64,000 bases of DNA from Sphingopyxis macrogoltabida (GCF_001307295.1 NZ_CP012700.1:375001-439000), one strand, 5' to 3'; shown: positions 1 through 9,503, numbered from the stretch's first letter. The notes: generated by a model not told the origin, from the letters alone. Numbers and translations are program-made.

Positions 1-1
1 G

Positions 2-1195
2 ACCTTGTTCGCGACGCCCGAGCATCCGAAGGAGGGCGGTCTCGTCGCCGTCTATCCCGGCACCGCCAAGGCGGCGAAACCGATCCTGCTCGTCGCGCAC
101 ATCGACGTCGTCGAGGCGAAGCGCGAGGATTGGGAGCGCGATCCGTTCAAGCTGATCGAGGAAGGCGGCTATTTCTATGGTCGCGGCACGCTCGACGACA
201 AGGCACAGGCGGCGGTGTGGGTCGACACGCTGATCCGCTTCAAGCAGCAAGGCTATAAGCCCAAACGCACGGTCAAGCTGGCGCTGACCTGCGGCGAGGA
301 GACGAACGGCGCGTTCAACGGCGTCGAATGGCTCGCCGCGAACAAGCGCGAGCTGATCGACGCCGAATTCGCGCTCAACGAGGGCGGCGGCGGTGACAGC
401 GACGGCAAGGGCAAGGTGCTCGGCCAGTCGGTGCAGGTCGGCGAAAAGACCTTCGCCAATTTCCGCCTCGAAACGCGCAACCCCGGCGGGCACAGTTCGG
501 TGCCGGTGCGCGACAATGCGATCTACCAGCTGTCGCGCGCGCTGACCAAGATCGACGAATATGAATTTCCTGTCGAAATGACCGACGTGACGCGGCGCTT
601 CGCCGAGGCGGGCGCGGCGCGCGGCGACGAGACAGGCAATGCGATGGCGGCGCTGGCCAAGAATCCGGCCGACAAGGCGGCGCTGGCGATCGTCGACAAG
701 GATCGTTTCCTCCACGGCAATATCCGCACCACGTGCGTCGCCACGCTGCTCGACGGCGGACATGCGCCCAACGCGCTGCCGCAGCGCGCGAGGGCGAACA
801 TCAATTGCCGCATCTTCCCCGGCCACAGCATCGAATCGATCAAGGCCGAGCTGGAAAAGGTGATCGGCGATCCCGGCGTCGCCGTCACCCAGCTACCGCC
901 CAAGCGCCCCGCGCCCCCGGCACCGCCGCTCGATCCGAAGATCATCGGTCCGATGGAAAAGCTCGTCGCCCAATATTGGCCGGGGCTGAAGGTGATCCCG
1001 TCGATGTCCAACGGGTATACCGATGCGACCTTCCTCGGTGCGGTCGGCATTCCGACCTATGGCATCCCGGGAATCTGGGGCGACCCCGACGGCAATGGCG
1101 TCCACGGTCTCAACGAACGCGTCGAGGTGAAAGCGATCTATGTCGGGCGCGATTATATGTTCGACCTTGTGAAGGCCTATGCCGACAAGCCCTGA
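2..1195 (+). CDS. M20-family metallopeptidase, 5' end missing
   Basis: Zinc-dependent hydrolase of the M20 family (CPG2/ArgE/DapE type), which cleaves peptides or N-acyl amino acids. The frame is open to the window edge, so the N-terminus and probably a signal peptide are missing; about 397 residues remain. The family's metal and catalytic landmarks appear in order: HIDVV (first metal ligand and Asp), GRGTLDDK (bridging Asp), GEET (catalytic Glu), and the late VHGLNERV block carrying the last histidine. A dimerisation-like insert lies between, around the NPGGHSS motif. A broad-specificity exported dipeptidase is likely given the peptidase-like and TonB genes to the right. The natural substrate cannot be told from sequence. 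Confidence 0.85.
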   Translation, partial: TLFATPEHPKEGGLVAVYPGTAKAAKPILLVAHIDVVEAKREDWERDPFKLIEEGGYFYGRGTLDDKAQAAVWVDTLIRFKQQGYKPKRTVKLALTCGEETNGAFNGVEWLAANKRELIDAEFALNEGGGGDSDGKGKVLGQSVQVGEKTFANFRLETRNPGGHSSVPVRDNAIYQLSRALTKIDEYEFPVEMTDVTRRFAEAGAARGDETGNAMAALAKNPADKAALAIVDKDRFLHGNIRTTCVATLLDGGHAPNALPQRARANINCRIFPGHSIESIKAELEKVIGDPGVAVTQLPPKRPAPPAPPLDPKIIGPMEKLVAQYWPGLKVIPSMSNGYTDATFLGAVGIPTYGIPGIWGDPDGNGVHGLNERVEVKAIYVGRDYMFDLVKAYADKP

Positions 1196-1231
1196 TACCT
1201 CCGCTCCGGCGCTAGGCCTCGGGCCCGTGCG

Positions 1232-1858
1232 TCAGGCGGCGCGGGCCTTGCGTCCCTTCGCGGCGGCAGCGCGCGCGGCTTTCAGCTCCTCTTCGCCGCA
1301 CAATATGTCCATATAGAGTTCGGCGTTGCGACGGCGCTCGGCAATGCTCTGCCGGACCCCGATCGCATAATAGCCGATCTGGTGGTAATAGAAGACGCGG
1401 GCGCGGATCGCCGCATGCTCCTTGTCGCAGCCGATCGCCTCGAAGAATTTCTGCAGCGTATCGAGCCGCTCGCGGTCGGCGCGTTCGACCGCCCATTCGG
1501 CACGCTTGTCGGCGCGGGCCCATTCGCGCACGGCAAGGTCGAACCGGTAATCATAACCGTCGGATTCGATCAGCCTGCCGATCACGCGATCGAGCCATTC
1601 GATGGCATCGCCCGGGCGCGGCGGCGGCGGATCGTCGGGCAGGAAGCGGCAGCTATTTTCCCAATGCCGGATGATCTGCTCGAAGAATTCGTCGCGATCC
1701 TTGAAATTATGATAAAATCCGCCGCGCGTCACGCCAAGCCGGTTGGCGAGGCGATCGACCTTCAGCCCGGCGATGCCTTCATCGACCAGCGTTCGCTGCG
1801 CGGCCTCGATCCAGTCTTGCACCGTATTTTTCGGCGTGCGTCCAGCCATAGGTTTCAT
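1232..1858 (-). CDS. TetR/AcrR-family transcriptional regulator
   Basis: A 208-residue repressor-type protein. The N-terminal helix-turn-helix lies at about residues 32-51 (LKVDRLANRLGVTRGGFYHN), followed by KDRDEFFEQII, the usual start of the ligand domain. The start at 1858 is chosen because the TetR domain begins just after it and a GGGG stretch precedes it; the frame continues about 42 codons further upstream without a TetR-like sequence. It stands convergent with the peptidase gene at the left edge and divergent from the DUF3422 gene. Its C-terminal half (VREWARADKRAEWAVERAD) resembles regulators of small catabolic loci. The ligand is unknown. Palindromes in its upstream region are candidate autoregulatory sites. 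Confidence 0.9.
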   Translation of the reverse strand: MKPMAGRTPKNTVQDWIEAAQRTLVDEGIAGLKVDRLANRLGVTRGGFYHNFKDRDEFFEQIIRHWENSCRFLPDDPPPPRPGDAIEWLDRVIGRLIESDGYDYRFDLAVREWARADKRAEWAVERADRERLDTLQKFFEAIGCDKEHAAIRARVFYYHQIGYYAIGVRQSIAERRRNAELYMDILCGEEELKAARAAAAKGRKARAA

Positions 1859-1940
1859 ATTCCCCGTTGCGCCCGCTGTCCGGGCAATCGGACATCGCAC
1901 TTCCCCCATGTCATATTTTCGCGAAACAACAAAGCCGGCG

Positions 1941-2032
1941 TGCATCGATGCATGATAATTTCGCAGGCCATCGCGAAATGCCAACGCACTGGCGAGGGCC
2001 GTTCGGGCGTGCCTTGCAAGTTAAATGCATTT
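1941..2032. promoter_or_regulatory. Palindromes upstream of the TetR gene
   Basis: The 372-bp gap between the divergent TetR and DUF3422 genes has no gene. It holds a perfect 12-bp palindrome TGCATCGATGCA (1941-1952) and a perfect 10-bp palindrome AAATGCATTT (2023-2032) in an AT-rich patch. Both contain or border an ATGCAT-type core that recurs at 7832 and 8068 in front of the gamma-glutamyltransferase and MFS genes. They are plausible operators for the TetR protein, by inference only. Confidence 0.35.
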
Positions 2033-2230
2033 ATGAATTAAATTGCGAGCAAGGTGCGGCGGTCCCTCGTCGCGATCCGGATGCGGCCGGCCGATTTCTC
2101 TCCCCGGCGGTGCCGCCATCGCTTGCGCCCGGCCGCATTTTCGATAGGTGATGCGGCCGGGAACGGCGGAGCGGGCAGGGGTCCGACTGCCGGTTCAAGG
2201 TGATGGTTCGGGCGAGCATTCGGGGGCGAC

Positions 2231-3496
2231 ATGCGGCACAGCGATTTTGGCCTCGAAGATCATCCGCTGCGGGCGGCGCTGTCGAGCGAAATGCATGTCC
2301 GCAAGCTGCCTCCGATGGCTGCTCCGACGCGCATGATGCAGGTCGTGCTGTCCGGCGACCGCGGCGACATCGCGCTCGAACGGCACAAGCTTGCCGAACT
2401 GTTCGCATTCGATGCTGCGGAGGCGAAGGATGGGGCGAATTTCCTGCTCGGCGAACGCGGCGACATGCGCATCGTGTGGGAACGGCACACCGAATTTTCG
2501 AGCTATATGTTCATCCGCGCGGGCGCCTTCGACGACCCCTTCGATCCGGATGCCTTCGCCGCGATCCCCGACCGCTGGTTTGCGGATCTGCCGGGGAAGG
2601 TGGTTCGGGCAACGCAATTCGCCTTTTGCGATGCGGCGATCGCCGATCGCGCCGCCGATTATTTTTCGGCCGAAGACCTCGTCGTCTGTGACGTCGCCGA
2701 CGGGGCGGGGCGGATCTGGTCCGATTTCCGGATTCATAGGGACGGCTTCGGGCGCCTGCTGCTGGCGGACAAGGGCCTGACCGGGCCCGAGGCTTCGCTC
2801 GTTGTCCAGCGCCTTCAGGAACTCGGCAATTATCGCAACATGGCGCTGCTCGGTCTGCCGATGGCGCAGCGGCTGACCCCCGAAGTGTCGGGGTTCGAGG
2901 CGCGGCTCGCCGCGCTTTCGGCGGCGATTGCAACCGGGGAAAGCGCCGACGAGACGTTGCTGCGCGACCTGTCGGCGCTCAGCGCCGAACTCGCCGGCGT
3001 CGTCGCCGAGACGCGGTACCGGATGAGCGCGTCGCGCGCCTATTCGGAAATCTCGCACGACCGGCTCGCCAGCCTGCGCGTCGGGCGGGTGCAGGGGTAT
3101 CAGACGCTGGCCGATTTCACCGACCGCCGCCTGCTGCCGGCGGTGCGCACCTGCATCTCCTTTTCGGCGCGGCTCGAGGACCTGTCGCAGCGGCTCGCAT
3201 GGACGAGCTCGCTGATGCGGACGCGCGTCGATACCGCGCTGTCGCGCCAGAACCGCGACCTGCTCGCCTCGATGGATCGCCGCACCGACCTGCAGCTCCG
3301 GCTGCAACAGACGGTCGAAGGGCTGTCGGTGGTCGCGATCAGCTATTATCTCGTCGGGCTGATCGGTTATGCCAGCAAGGGTCTTGCGCTCGGCGAGGCG
3401 GGGCACGGCGTGCTGATGGCGATCGCCGTTCCCATCGCACTCGCGGTGACCTGGCTCGGGATGCGGCGAATCCGGCGGCAGTTTGCGCACGAATGA
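2231..3496 (+). CDS. DUF3422 family membrane protein
   Basis: A 421-residue protein that I recognise as the DUF3422 family of alphaproteobacteria. The N-terminal two thirds is soluble and contains HTEFSSYMFIR and RVGRVQGYQTLADFTDRRL, both typical of the family. The C-terminus has two hydrophobic helices (about residues 364-383 and 393-412), so the soluble part is membrane-anchored by a hairpin near the end. A coiled-coil-like stretch (ARLEDLSQRLAWTSSLMRT) precedes the helices. The start is supported by a GGGGGCGAC ribosome-binding region. The biochemical role of the family is not known to me. The architecture resembles CorA-like or other two-helix C-terminal membrane proteins, but no function should be assumed. 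Confidence 0.85.
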   Translation: MRHSDFGLEDHPLRAALSSEMHVRKLPPMAAPTRMMQVVLSGDRGDIALERHKLAELFAFDAAEAKDGANFLLGERGDMRIVWERHTEFSSYMFIRAGAFDDPFDPDAFAAIPDRWFADLPGKVVRATQFAFCDAAIADRAADYFSAEDLVVCDVADGAGRIWSDFRIHRDGFGRLLLADKGLTGPEASLVVQRLQELGNYRNMALLGLPMAQRLTPEVSGFEARLAALSAAIATGESADETLLRDLSALSAELAGVVAETRYRMSASRAYSEISHDRLASLRVGRVQGYQTLADFTDRRLLPAVRTCISFSARLEDLSQRLAWTSSLMRTRVDTALSRQNRDLLASMDRRTDLQLRLQQTVEGLSVVAISYYLVGLIGYASKGLALGEAGHGVLMAIAVPIALAVTWLGMRRIRRQFAHE

Positions 3497-3565
3497 TCGC
3501 CCGCCGAAACGATGGCATCGCCTATGTGTCGCCCACGCCGTTCGCGGGGGCGACACAAGCTTCCC

Positions 3566-5830
3566 TCAGAATTTCCCGGTGAGCGAGATAGTGAAGGTCC
3601 GGCCCGGCGCATAAGCGACCGATGCGGGCTGGCCGAACAGGTCGGCGTTCGCTTCGCTTGTCCCCAATACCCTCGACGCGCTGGTCAGCTTACGCGAGTC
3701 GGTGACGTTGAGGACCTGCAGGTTGACCGAGAAACCCTCGTTCAGTTCGATCCCGGCGCGCACGTCGACGAACGCCGTTTCGGGAAGACGATAGAAGGTC
3801 GAGCCTGTATCGCCCGGGAAGCTTCCGTCGAAAGCGCTCCGATAGCGGAGGCTGGCACCCAGATTGCCGCCCGCGGTGCCTGCGACCGGGAAATAATAGT
3901 CGGCGCGCAGCGCCCCCGCCCATTTCGACACATAGGGCAATTCGTCGCCGAGCGCGGCGCCGGTCGTCTGACCGGCGAGCAGCGACGTGATCTTGGTGTC
4001 GGTATAAGTGAGGTTGGCGCCCAGCGTCAGTCCGTCGACCGGCGAATAGCTGCCCTCGAATTCCGCGCCCATGCTGCGCGCGCTGCCGGCGTTGCCGATG
4101 ACCGTGTTGGTGCCGTTGAAGAAATTGACCTGGATATTGTCCCAGTCGACAAAAAAGCCGGCAAGGCTGGTGCGCAATTTGCCGTCCATCATCGACGATT
4201 TGACGCCTGCTTCATAGTTCCAGGTGGTGTCGGGGTCGAAGCTCGTTCCCGTCGCGGTCGGGCCGCCGGGGCGGTAACCGCGTGCGGCGCGGGCGTAGAG
4301 CATGCTGTCGGCAGCGAAATGCCAGCTCGCGTCGAACGATGCCGTCCACACATCGTCGGAGGATGTTCCGCCGCCCGACGCCGGCAGCGCGCCGACGAGC
4401 ACGAGGAAGCCGGTGCGGGCGCTCGTATAGGCCTGCTTGTTATGGCTGTAGCGGACCCCGGCGCCCAGATCGATCGTCGGGGTGATCGACAGCTTCGCAT
4501 TCGCGAAGCCCGAATATTCCCTATAGTGGTTGATCGTCGTCACCGTCTGGTAATCGGCGAGCAGTCCGACGATCGGGGCAAGCGCCGGGGGCGGTGTCGC
4601 GCCGAAGTTGAAGGTCGAATTGATCCCGCTCAGATAATTGCTGTCCTGGTCGTCGTAAAAGAAGCCGACGAGCCATTCGAAGCTGCCCGAGGACGGCGAG
4701 GCGAGCCGCAATTCCTGCGTCGTGCGTTTCACGACCGGGCGCACCGGACCGGAGAATTGCAGGAAGGGCGCGAGGGCCGTGGTCGACGGCGATGCCCTGA
4801 ATGCGGGCTGGAAAACGGTCGTCAGATCCGACTGGAGATCGACCTTGAAATCGGAATAGCTCGTCGTCGAACTCAGCGAGATGCCGTTTGCGAATTCATA
4901 GCGGATATTGCCTTGGAGGACATAATAGCGCGACCGCGAATAGCTGTCCGAATAGGCATAATCGGCATAGTCGCCGTATGTCGGTTCGAGCGTCTGCGCG
5001 TTGGCCGTCAAGGACAGGGTGCGGGGCGAATCATTGCGTGCATAGGCGCCGCTCAGGGTGATCGACAGATTGTCGGTCGGCTCGATGATCAATTTTGCCC
5101 GCACTCCCTTGCGGCTGTTGCCGCCGAGCGAATCGCGGCCGGTGCGCACGTCGGTGAGCGTCCCGTTTGTTGTGTCGTAAAAGCCGCTCACCCGCAGCGC
5201 CGCGACATCCTGGACGATCGGCAGGTTCACGCCGCCGCGCAGCACGGTGCGAAAGGGATCGTCCGCGCCATGCTGCCGCGTCGTCGACAGGTCGATGCTG
5301 GCATGGCCGCTGAAATTCGACAGGTCGGGCGCCTTGGTGACGAACTTCACGAGCCCGCCGAGCGTGTTCGCGCCGTACAGCGTGCCCTGCGGGCCGCGCA
5401 GCACTTCGACCCGCGCAAGGTCGGACGGGTCGAGATCGGGACTGAACACCGCGCCGAGCGCAAGGCCGGTACTCGCCCCGAACGGCGCATCATCGACATA
5501 GACGCCGACCGTGGGGCTCAAATCCTGCGAACCGGTGCTGAGGCCGCGGACGACCAGGCGATTGCTGTCCCCGCCGCTCGGCTGGACATTGAGGCCGGGG
5601 ACATAGGCGCCGATGTCGGAAAGATTGTTCGCGCGGATGCGGTCGATGAACTGGTCACTGACCGCGCTCACCGAAGAGGGGACGTCGAACAGATTTTCCT
5701 CGCGCTTGTTGGCGGTGACCACGATCTCGTTGTCGGAGCCTGCCGGGCCGCTGTCCTGCGCGCTCGCCGGCGTCGCCGCGACGATGGCTGTCATGCTCGA
5801 TGCGATGGCGAAAAATTGTGCTTTGGTCAT
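3566..5830 (-). CDS. TonB-dependent outer-membrane receptor
   Basis: A 754-residue outer-membrane receptor that would import a ligand using TonB energy. A signal peptide covers residues 1-24 (cut after ASA). Next come a TonB-box region (EIVVTANKREENLFDVP, residues 35-51), a plug domain containing VEVLRGPQGTLYGANTLGG, and a long beta-barrel ending in FTISLTGKF with the C-terminal phenylalanine needed for barrel insertion. The plug motif type (VLRGPQGTLYG) is that of the large sphingomonad receptor expansion used for organic ligands rather than classic siderophores. The exported gamma-glutamyltransferase-like gene follows upstream on the same strand after a 121-bp gap, which suggests a peptide or glutathione-like ligand. 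That link is inference from position only. Confidence 0.95.
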   Translation of the reverse strand: MTKAQFFAIASSMTAIVAATPASAQDSGPAGSDNEIVVTANKREENLFDVPSSVSAVSDQFIDRIRANNLSDIGAYVPGLNVQPSGGDSNRLVVRGLSTGSQDLSPTVGVYVDDAPFGASTGLALGAVFSPDLDPSDLARVEVLRGPQGTLYGANTLGGLVKFVTKAPDLSNFSGHASIDLSTTRQHGADDPFRTVLRGGVNLPIVQDVAALRVSGFYDTTNGTLTDVRTGRDSLGGNSRKGVRAKLIIEPTDNLSITLSGAYARNDSPRTLSLTANAQTLEPTYGDYADYAYSDSYSRSRYYVLQGNIRYEFANGISLSSTTSYSDFKVDLQSDLTTVFQPAFRASPSTTALAPFLQFSGPVRPVVKRTTQELRLASPSSGSFEWLVGFFYDDQDSNYLSGINSTFNFGATPPPALAPIVGLLADYQTVTTINHYREYSGFANAKLSITPTIDLGAGVRYSHNKQAYTSARTGFLVLVGALPASGGGTSSDDVWTASFDASWHFAADSMLYARAARGYRPGGPTATGTSFDPDTTWNYEAGVKSSMMDGKLRTSLAGFFVDWDNIQVNFFNGTNTVIGNAGSARSMGAEFEGSYSPVDGLTLGANLTYTDTKITSLLAGQTTGAALGDELPYVSKWAGALRADYYFPVAGTAGGNLGASLRYRSAFDGSFPGDTGSTFYRLPETAFVDVRAGIELNEGFSVNLQVLNVTDSRKLTSASRVLGTSEANADLFGQPASVAYAPGRTFTISLTGKF

Positions 5831-5951
5831 TGGTCGTCCCCTCTGTTGTTGCGGACACGGGCAAGGATAGCGGCGCGCCGCTGCTTTCCTCCATCTTCGC
5901 TATTGTGTGTCGCCGGGGCGCCGCGCCGGCGGCGGGCGTCCCGGAGCGCGA

Positions 5952-7772
5952 TCAGAAAGCGACCGCGTCGCTGTTGTTGCGGTTGTGCGACGCGGCGTGC
6001 AGCAGCCCCGTCTTCGGGTCGCGGCTGATCGCCACCCACTTGCCTTCGCCGCCCAGCCGCGCCTCTTCGAGCGGCATTTCGCGCCAGGCGTAGCCGGTAC
6101 CGTCGAGGACCTTGTGATCGAAGCGCCCCTCGGGGACGACGAGCGTCGTCTCGCTGGTCGCGGGATCGACCGAGGGCAGGAAGAAATCGGGGGCGTTGAT
6201 CGCGTCCTCGACCGTCATGCCAAAGCAGGTGACGTTGAGCAGCCCCTGGAAGGTCCGCTGGTGGAGACCCGCACCCATCGACGCGAAGGCGACCACGGGC
6301 ACGCCGTCCTTGAGCAGGATGCCGGTTTCGGTCGGCGCCGGCAGCCGTTCGCCCGGGGTAACGCGGGCGATCGCAGCCTGCTGGAACGAGGCCGGGTCGC
6401 CGATCGAAATGCCGTCGACGAAGATCCCCGTCTTGCCCCAGTTCACGCAGTTGATCGAGTGGGTGATCGCCGCCATATTGCCTTCGCCGTCGATCGCGAC
6501 GACGTCGTCCGAATGCATCGGTGTCGTCCGCTTCCACTTGGTGAAGGTCTTGCCGCCCTCGATCTGTTGCCACAGCGCGGCGGCGTGCGCCTTGGTCACG
6601 CGCGACGCGTCGCTGAAATCGATGCCCGGATAGATGGCGTTCTGCGCTTCCTTGGGGAACATCGAAATGCCGAAGAGCTGCGTGATCTCGAGCGCCTTTT
6701 TGAGCTGTTCGGACGACTTGGTCCAATGCCCGCCGCCGCACAGGCCCGCCGCGTCGGCGAGATTCTGCGCCTCGATGATCGAGAAGCCGCCGAAGTTCGG
6801 CGCCGGGCTGGTATGGATCGAATATCCGCCGCGCAGGTCGGCGACCAGCGGATCGGCCCAGATCACCTGATAATTTTTGAGGTCGTCGATTGTCATCTTG
6901 CCGCCATCGGCCTGGATCGCCGCGACGAGCTTTTCGCCCCATGCGCCGCCATACATGTAACCGGCGCCCTGCTGCGCGACCGCGCGCAGCGTTTCGGCGA
7001 GCTTCGGCTGACGAAACAGGTCGCCCTCGGCATAGGCCGAACCGTCGGGCTTGACGAGCGTTGCGCGGGTTTCGGGCAGGCGGCGGATGTCCTTGTCGCG
7101 GAATTGGAATACCGTTTCGAGCTGGGCGGTAACCGGCATGCCTTCTTCCGCAACGTGGATCGCCGGTTCGAAGATGCTCGCAAAAGGCAGTTTGCCGAAG
7201 CGTTTGTGCGCGGCCTCGACCCCCTTCATGAAACCGCCGACGAGTGCGGTGCGGCCGCTCGGCTCGCCCTTGCCCTGCAGCGCCTCGGTGCTCGAAAAGT
7301 CGATCGCGCCGGGGATCGACTGCGGGTCGGTTTCGCCCGCAACCGTGTTCCACTCGGCATTCATCGTATAGGTCTTGCCGCTCTTCGCCTCGTAATAGAC
7401 GAGCGACATGATACCGAAATAGCTGATCGGGGCGCCCATGGTGAGCGCCACCTGGGTGAGCGCGGTGGTCATCGCGGCGTCGATCGCATTGCCCCCCTGC
7501 TTCAACGCCTCGAGGCCGGCGCGTGCGGCGAGGCCGCCATAGGCTACGGTGACCGCGCCCTGTTTTCCCTGAGCCGAACCGGCGGTTGTCCTGTCGACGC
7601 CCTGCGCCTTCATATAACGGGCATATTCGCCCGCGGGCCATGATTTCGGTGACAAATCAACATCTCCTCGGGTTGCCGCAAAGGCCTTTGCGGTGATGCC
7701 GAACGCCGACGTCGTTGCTATCGCGGTAGTGGCTGCGAAGGCGCCGAGCGCGGTTCGCCTGTCGATATTCAT
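5952..7772 (-). CDS. Gamma-glutamyltransferase family protein, exported
   Basis: A 606-residue member of the gamma-glutamyltranspeptidase (Ntn-hydrolase) family, which cleaves itself before a threonine and then hydrolyses or transfers gamma-glutamyl or similar acyl groups. The N-terminus DRRTALGAF followed by a hydrophobic stretch looks like a twin-arginine signal. The family block GGLAARAGLEALKQGGNAIDAA is present in the large-subunit part. The region expected to hold the catalytic threonine reads TTPMHSDDVVAIDGEGN (T416 onward), two residues longer than the usual TTHxSVxD, and the later glycine pair of the oxyanion region is represented by ASMGAG. It may therefore be an amidase-like relative rather than a true transpeptidase. 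The next gene on its strand is a TonB receptor. Confidence 0.85.
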   Translation of the reverse strand: MNIDRRTALGAFAATTAIATTSAFGITAKAFAATRGDVDLSPKSWPAGEYARYMKAQGVDRTTAGSAQGKQGAVTVAYGGLAARAGLEALKQGGNAIDAAMTTALTQVALTMGAPISYFGIMSLVYYEAKSGKTYTMNAEWNTVAGETDPQSIPGAIDFSSTEALQGKGEPSGRTALVGGFMKGVEAAHKRFGKLPFASIFEPAIHVAEEGMPVTAQLETVFQFRDKDIRRLPETRATLVKPDGSAYAEGDLFRQPKLAETLRAVAQQGAGYMYGGAWGEKLVAAIQADGGKMTIDDLKNYQVIWADPLVADLRGGYSIHTSPAPNFGGFSIIEAQNLADAAGLCGGGHWTKSSEQLKKALEITQLFGISMFPKEAQNAIYPGIDFSDASRVTKAHAAALWQQIEGGKTFTKWKRTTPMHSDDVVAIDGEGNMAAITHSINCVNWGKTGIFVDGISIGDPASFQQAAIARVTPGERLPAPTETGILLKDGVPVVAFASMGAGLHQRTFQGLLNVTCFGMTVEDAINAPDFFLPSVDPATSETTLVVPEGRFDHKVLDGTGYAWREMPLEEARLGGEGKWVAISRDPKTGLLHAASHNRNNSDAVAF

Positions 7773-8131
7773 CTGGTGCTCCCTTCCTCATGGCGGCCAC
7801 CGTCGCCCGATTCAGCGCGGTGACTCGAAATATGCATTACTGTCTTATATTATGCCTCCGGATGCAATCCTTCATTTTCGCCGCTTCGGTAGGGTTTTCG
7901 GAGGTCATTTCATGCTGAGAAAAATATAAATTAAACAGCGTTTTAAAAAATACATACACTCTATCCAGCTTGAATTGCGGCCTATTGCGGCGTTGGCGCT
8001 CGATCGGCGACGCCGGAGGGCTGCCGTAGACTCATCGGAAATTCGCAATAGACATATATGTATTAAAATGCATTATCACGGGAAAGGATGGGCGGTCCGC
8101 GAACGGCCGAGACGAGGAGGGCGAGGCAATC
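7773..8131. other. Divergent intergenic region, AT-rich, no gene
   Basis: A 359-bp gap between the divergent gamma-glutamyltransferase and MFS genes. No coding sequence is supported. The middle is markedly AT-rich (about 7900-7970 and 8045-8080). ATGCAT occurs at 7832-7837 and at 8068-8073 (context AAAATGCATTAT), matching the core of the palindromes upstream of the TetR gene. It probably holds two divergent promoters. Confidence 0.5.
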
Positions 8132-9445
8132 ATGACGACACAGGCCGATGCGCGGGCAGCGCGCGAGGGATCCGCGTCGCATCCGGTCTTGAAGAGGCGC
8201 TATTGGGCGCTCGCGGTGATCACGCTCGTTTATGCGATGAACATCGCCGATCGCTTCGTGCTCTCCACGCTGATCGAGCCGATCAAGGCGGAATTCCAGC
8301 TCAGCGACGCGTCGGTCGGTTTCCTGACCGGGGTCGCGCTCGCCATATTCTATACCGCGGCAGGGCTGCCGCTCGGCGCGCTTGCCGACCGCGTCAACCG
8401 GCGCAACATGATCATGTGGGCGCTTTCGGTCTGGTCGCTGTTCACCGCCGCCTGCGGCATGGCGCAGAATTTCTGGCAATTGCTGCTCGCGCGCATCGGG
8501 GTCGGGGTCGGCGAGGCGGGGGGCACGCCGCCATCGCATTCGATCCTTGCCGATTATTTCAGGCCGTCGGAACGGATCATCGCCATGTCGGTGTTCGCGC
8601 TCGGCATCGCGATCGGGTCGGGGATCGGGGGTATCGGCGGCGGCCTGCTTGCCGAGCGCTTCGGATGGCGGCACGGCCTGATCGTCTTCGCTTTCGCGAG
8701 CATTCCCGTGCTCCTTCTCCTGCTGACCGTCCGCGAGCCGCAGCGCGGTGCGAGCGATGTCGCCGCGGCCGCCGCCAAGGCCCCGGGTATCGGTGAGACG
8801 ATCGCCTTCATCCGTTCGCAGCGCGCGCTGGTCCACGTCATCGCCGGCGCGACGATCGCCACCTTCTCGGGCATGGGCCTCGTCTGGTGGACACCCGCCT
8901 TCCTCGCGCGCTCGCACGGCTTCAGCGTTGGCGAGGCGGGGTTCGAGGTCGGGATGATGAGCGGCGTCGGCGGCGCCGCCGCGCTTGTCGCCGCGACGCT
9001 GGTGACTTTCAAGCTCGCCCGCATGGCGCCGAAATGGCAATGCCATTTCCTCGCCTGGGTCACGCTTCTGATCACCATCCCGGGCGTGCTCGCGCACAGC
9101 GTGAGCGACAAGGCTATGGCGCTATGGCTGCTGTGGCTCTTCATCCCGTTCACTAACGTCTATGTCGGCCCGATGCTGGCCTTGCTCCAGAATCTGGTGC
9201 GCCCCGACATGCGCGGCGTTACCGTCGCGGTGGTGCTGTTCACTGCGAACATCGCCAACCTCGCGATCGCGCCGCAGTTGATCGGCATCGCGTCGGATCT
9301 GATCGCGCCGCATATCGCCGATCCCGCGCAATCGCTGCGTATCGCACTCGCCTTTGCGGGGCTGACCGGGATCTGGGCCGCGCTTCATTTCTGGATGGCG
9401 ATCAAGTCGCTCCCCGGCGACCTCGCGCGCGCCGGAACGCTTTGA
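8132..9445 (+). CDS. MFS transporter (Spinster-like)
   Basis: A 437-residue inner-membrane carrier of the major facilitator superfamily with about twelve hydrophobic segments. The first helix carries YAMNIADRFV. Motif A between helices 2 and 3 is present as GALADRVNRRNMI. Helix 4-5 contains the glycine-rich GVGVGEAGGTPPSHS stretch typical of the spinster-like group of bacterial MFS proteins. A strong purine-rich ribosome-binding stretch (GAGGAGGGCGAGG) precedes the ATG. It lies between exported hydrolases and an amidohydrolase, so uptake of the released amide or dipeptide product is plausible, but export cannot be excluded. Confidence 0.92.
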   Translation: MTTQADARAAREGSASHPVLKRRYWALAVITLVYAMNIADRFVLSTLIEPIKAEFQLSDASVGFLTGVALAIFYTAAGLPLGALADRVNRRNMIMWALSVWSLFTAACGMAQNFWQLLLARIGVGVGEAGGTPPSHSILADYFRPSERIIAMSVFALGIAIGSGIGGIGGGLLAERFGWRHGLIVFAFASIPVLLLLLTVREPQRGASDVAAAAAKAPGIGETIAFIRSQRALVHVIAGATIATFSGMGLVWWTPAFLARSHGFSVGEAGFEVGMMSGVGGAAALVAATLVTFKLARMAPKWQCHFLAWVTLLITIPGVLAHSVSDKAMALWLLWLFIPFTNVYVGPMLALLQNLVRPDMRGVTVAVVLFTANIANLAIAPQLIGIASDLIAPHIADPAQSLRIALAFAGLTGIWAALHFWMAIKSLPGDLARAGTL

Positions 9446-9480
9446 TGTGGGATGTCGGTTTGGGGGTGGGATTACGCCAT

Positions 9481-9503
9481 TCCCCTCCCTTTTAGGGAGG
9501 GGA
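9481..9503. terminator. Hairpin between convergent MFS and amidohydrolase genes
   Basis: A 9-bp perfect inverted repeat (TCCCCTCCC / GGGAGGGGA) with a five-base TTTTA loop. It sits between two genes that end facing each other and can serve as a bidirectional terminator. Confidence 0.55.

Noticed and set aside
2195..3556. 453-codon minus-strand frame
   Set aside because: Antisense to the DUF3422 gene, which has family motifs and C-terminal membrane helices.
3512..6028. Very long open frame (about 838 codons) on the plus strand
   Set aside because: It is antisense to the TonB receptor, whose signal peptide, plug and barrel motifs are unmistakable. Long mirror frames are expected from GC-rich codon bias.
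5907..7643. Long plus-strand frame opposite the gamma-glutamyltransferase gene
   Set aside because: The composition is arginine/glycine-rich with no family motif, and the opposite strand codes for a recognisable enzyme.
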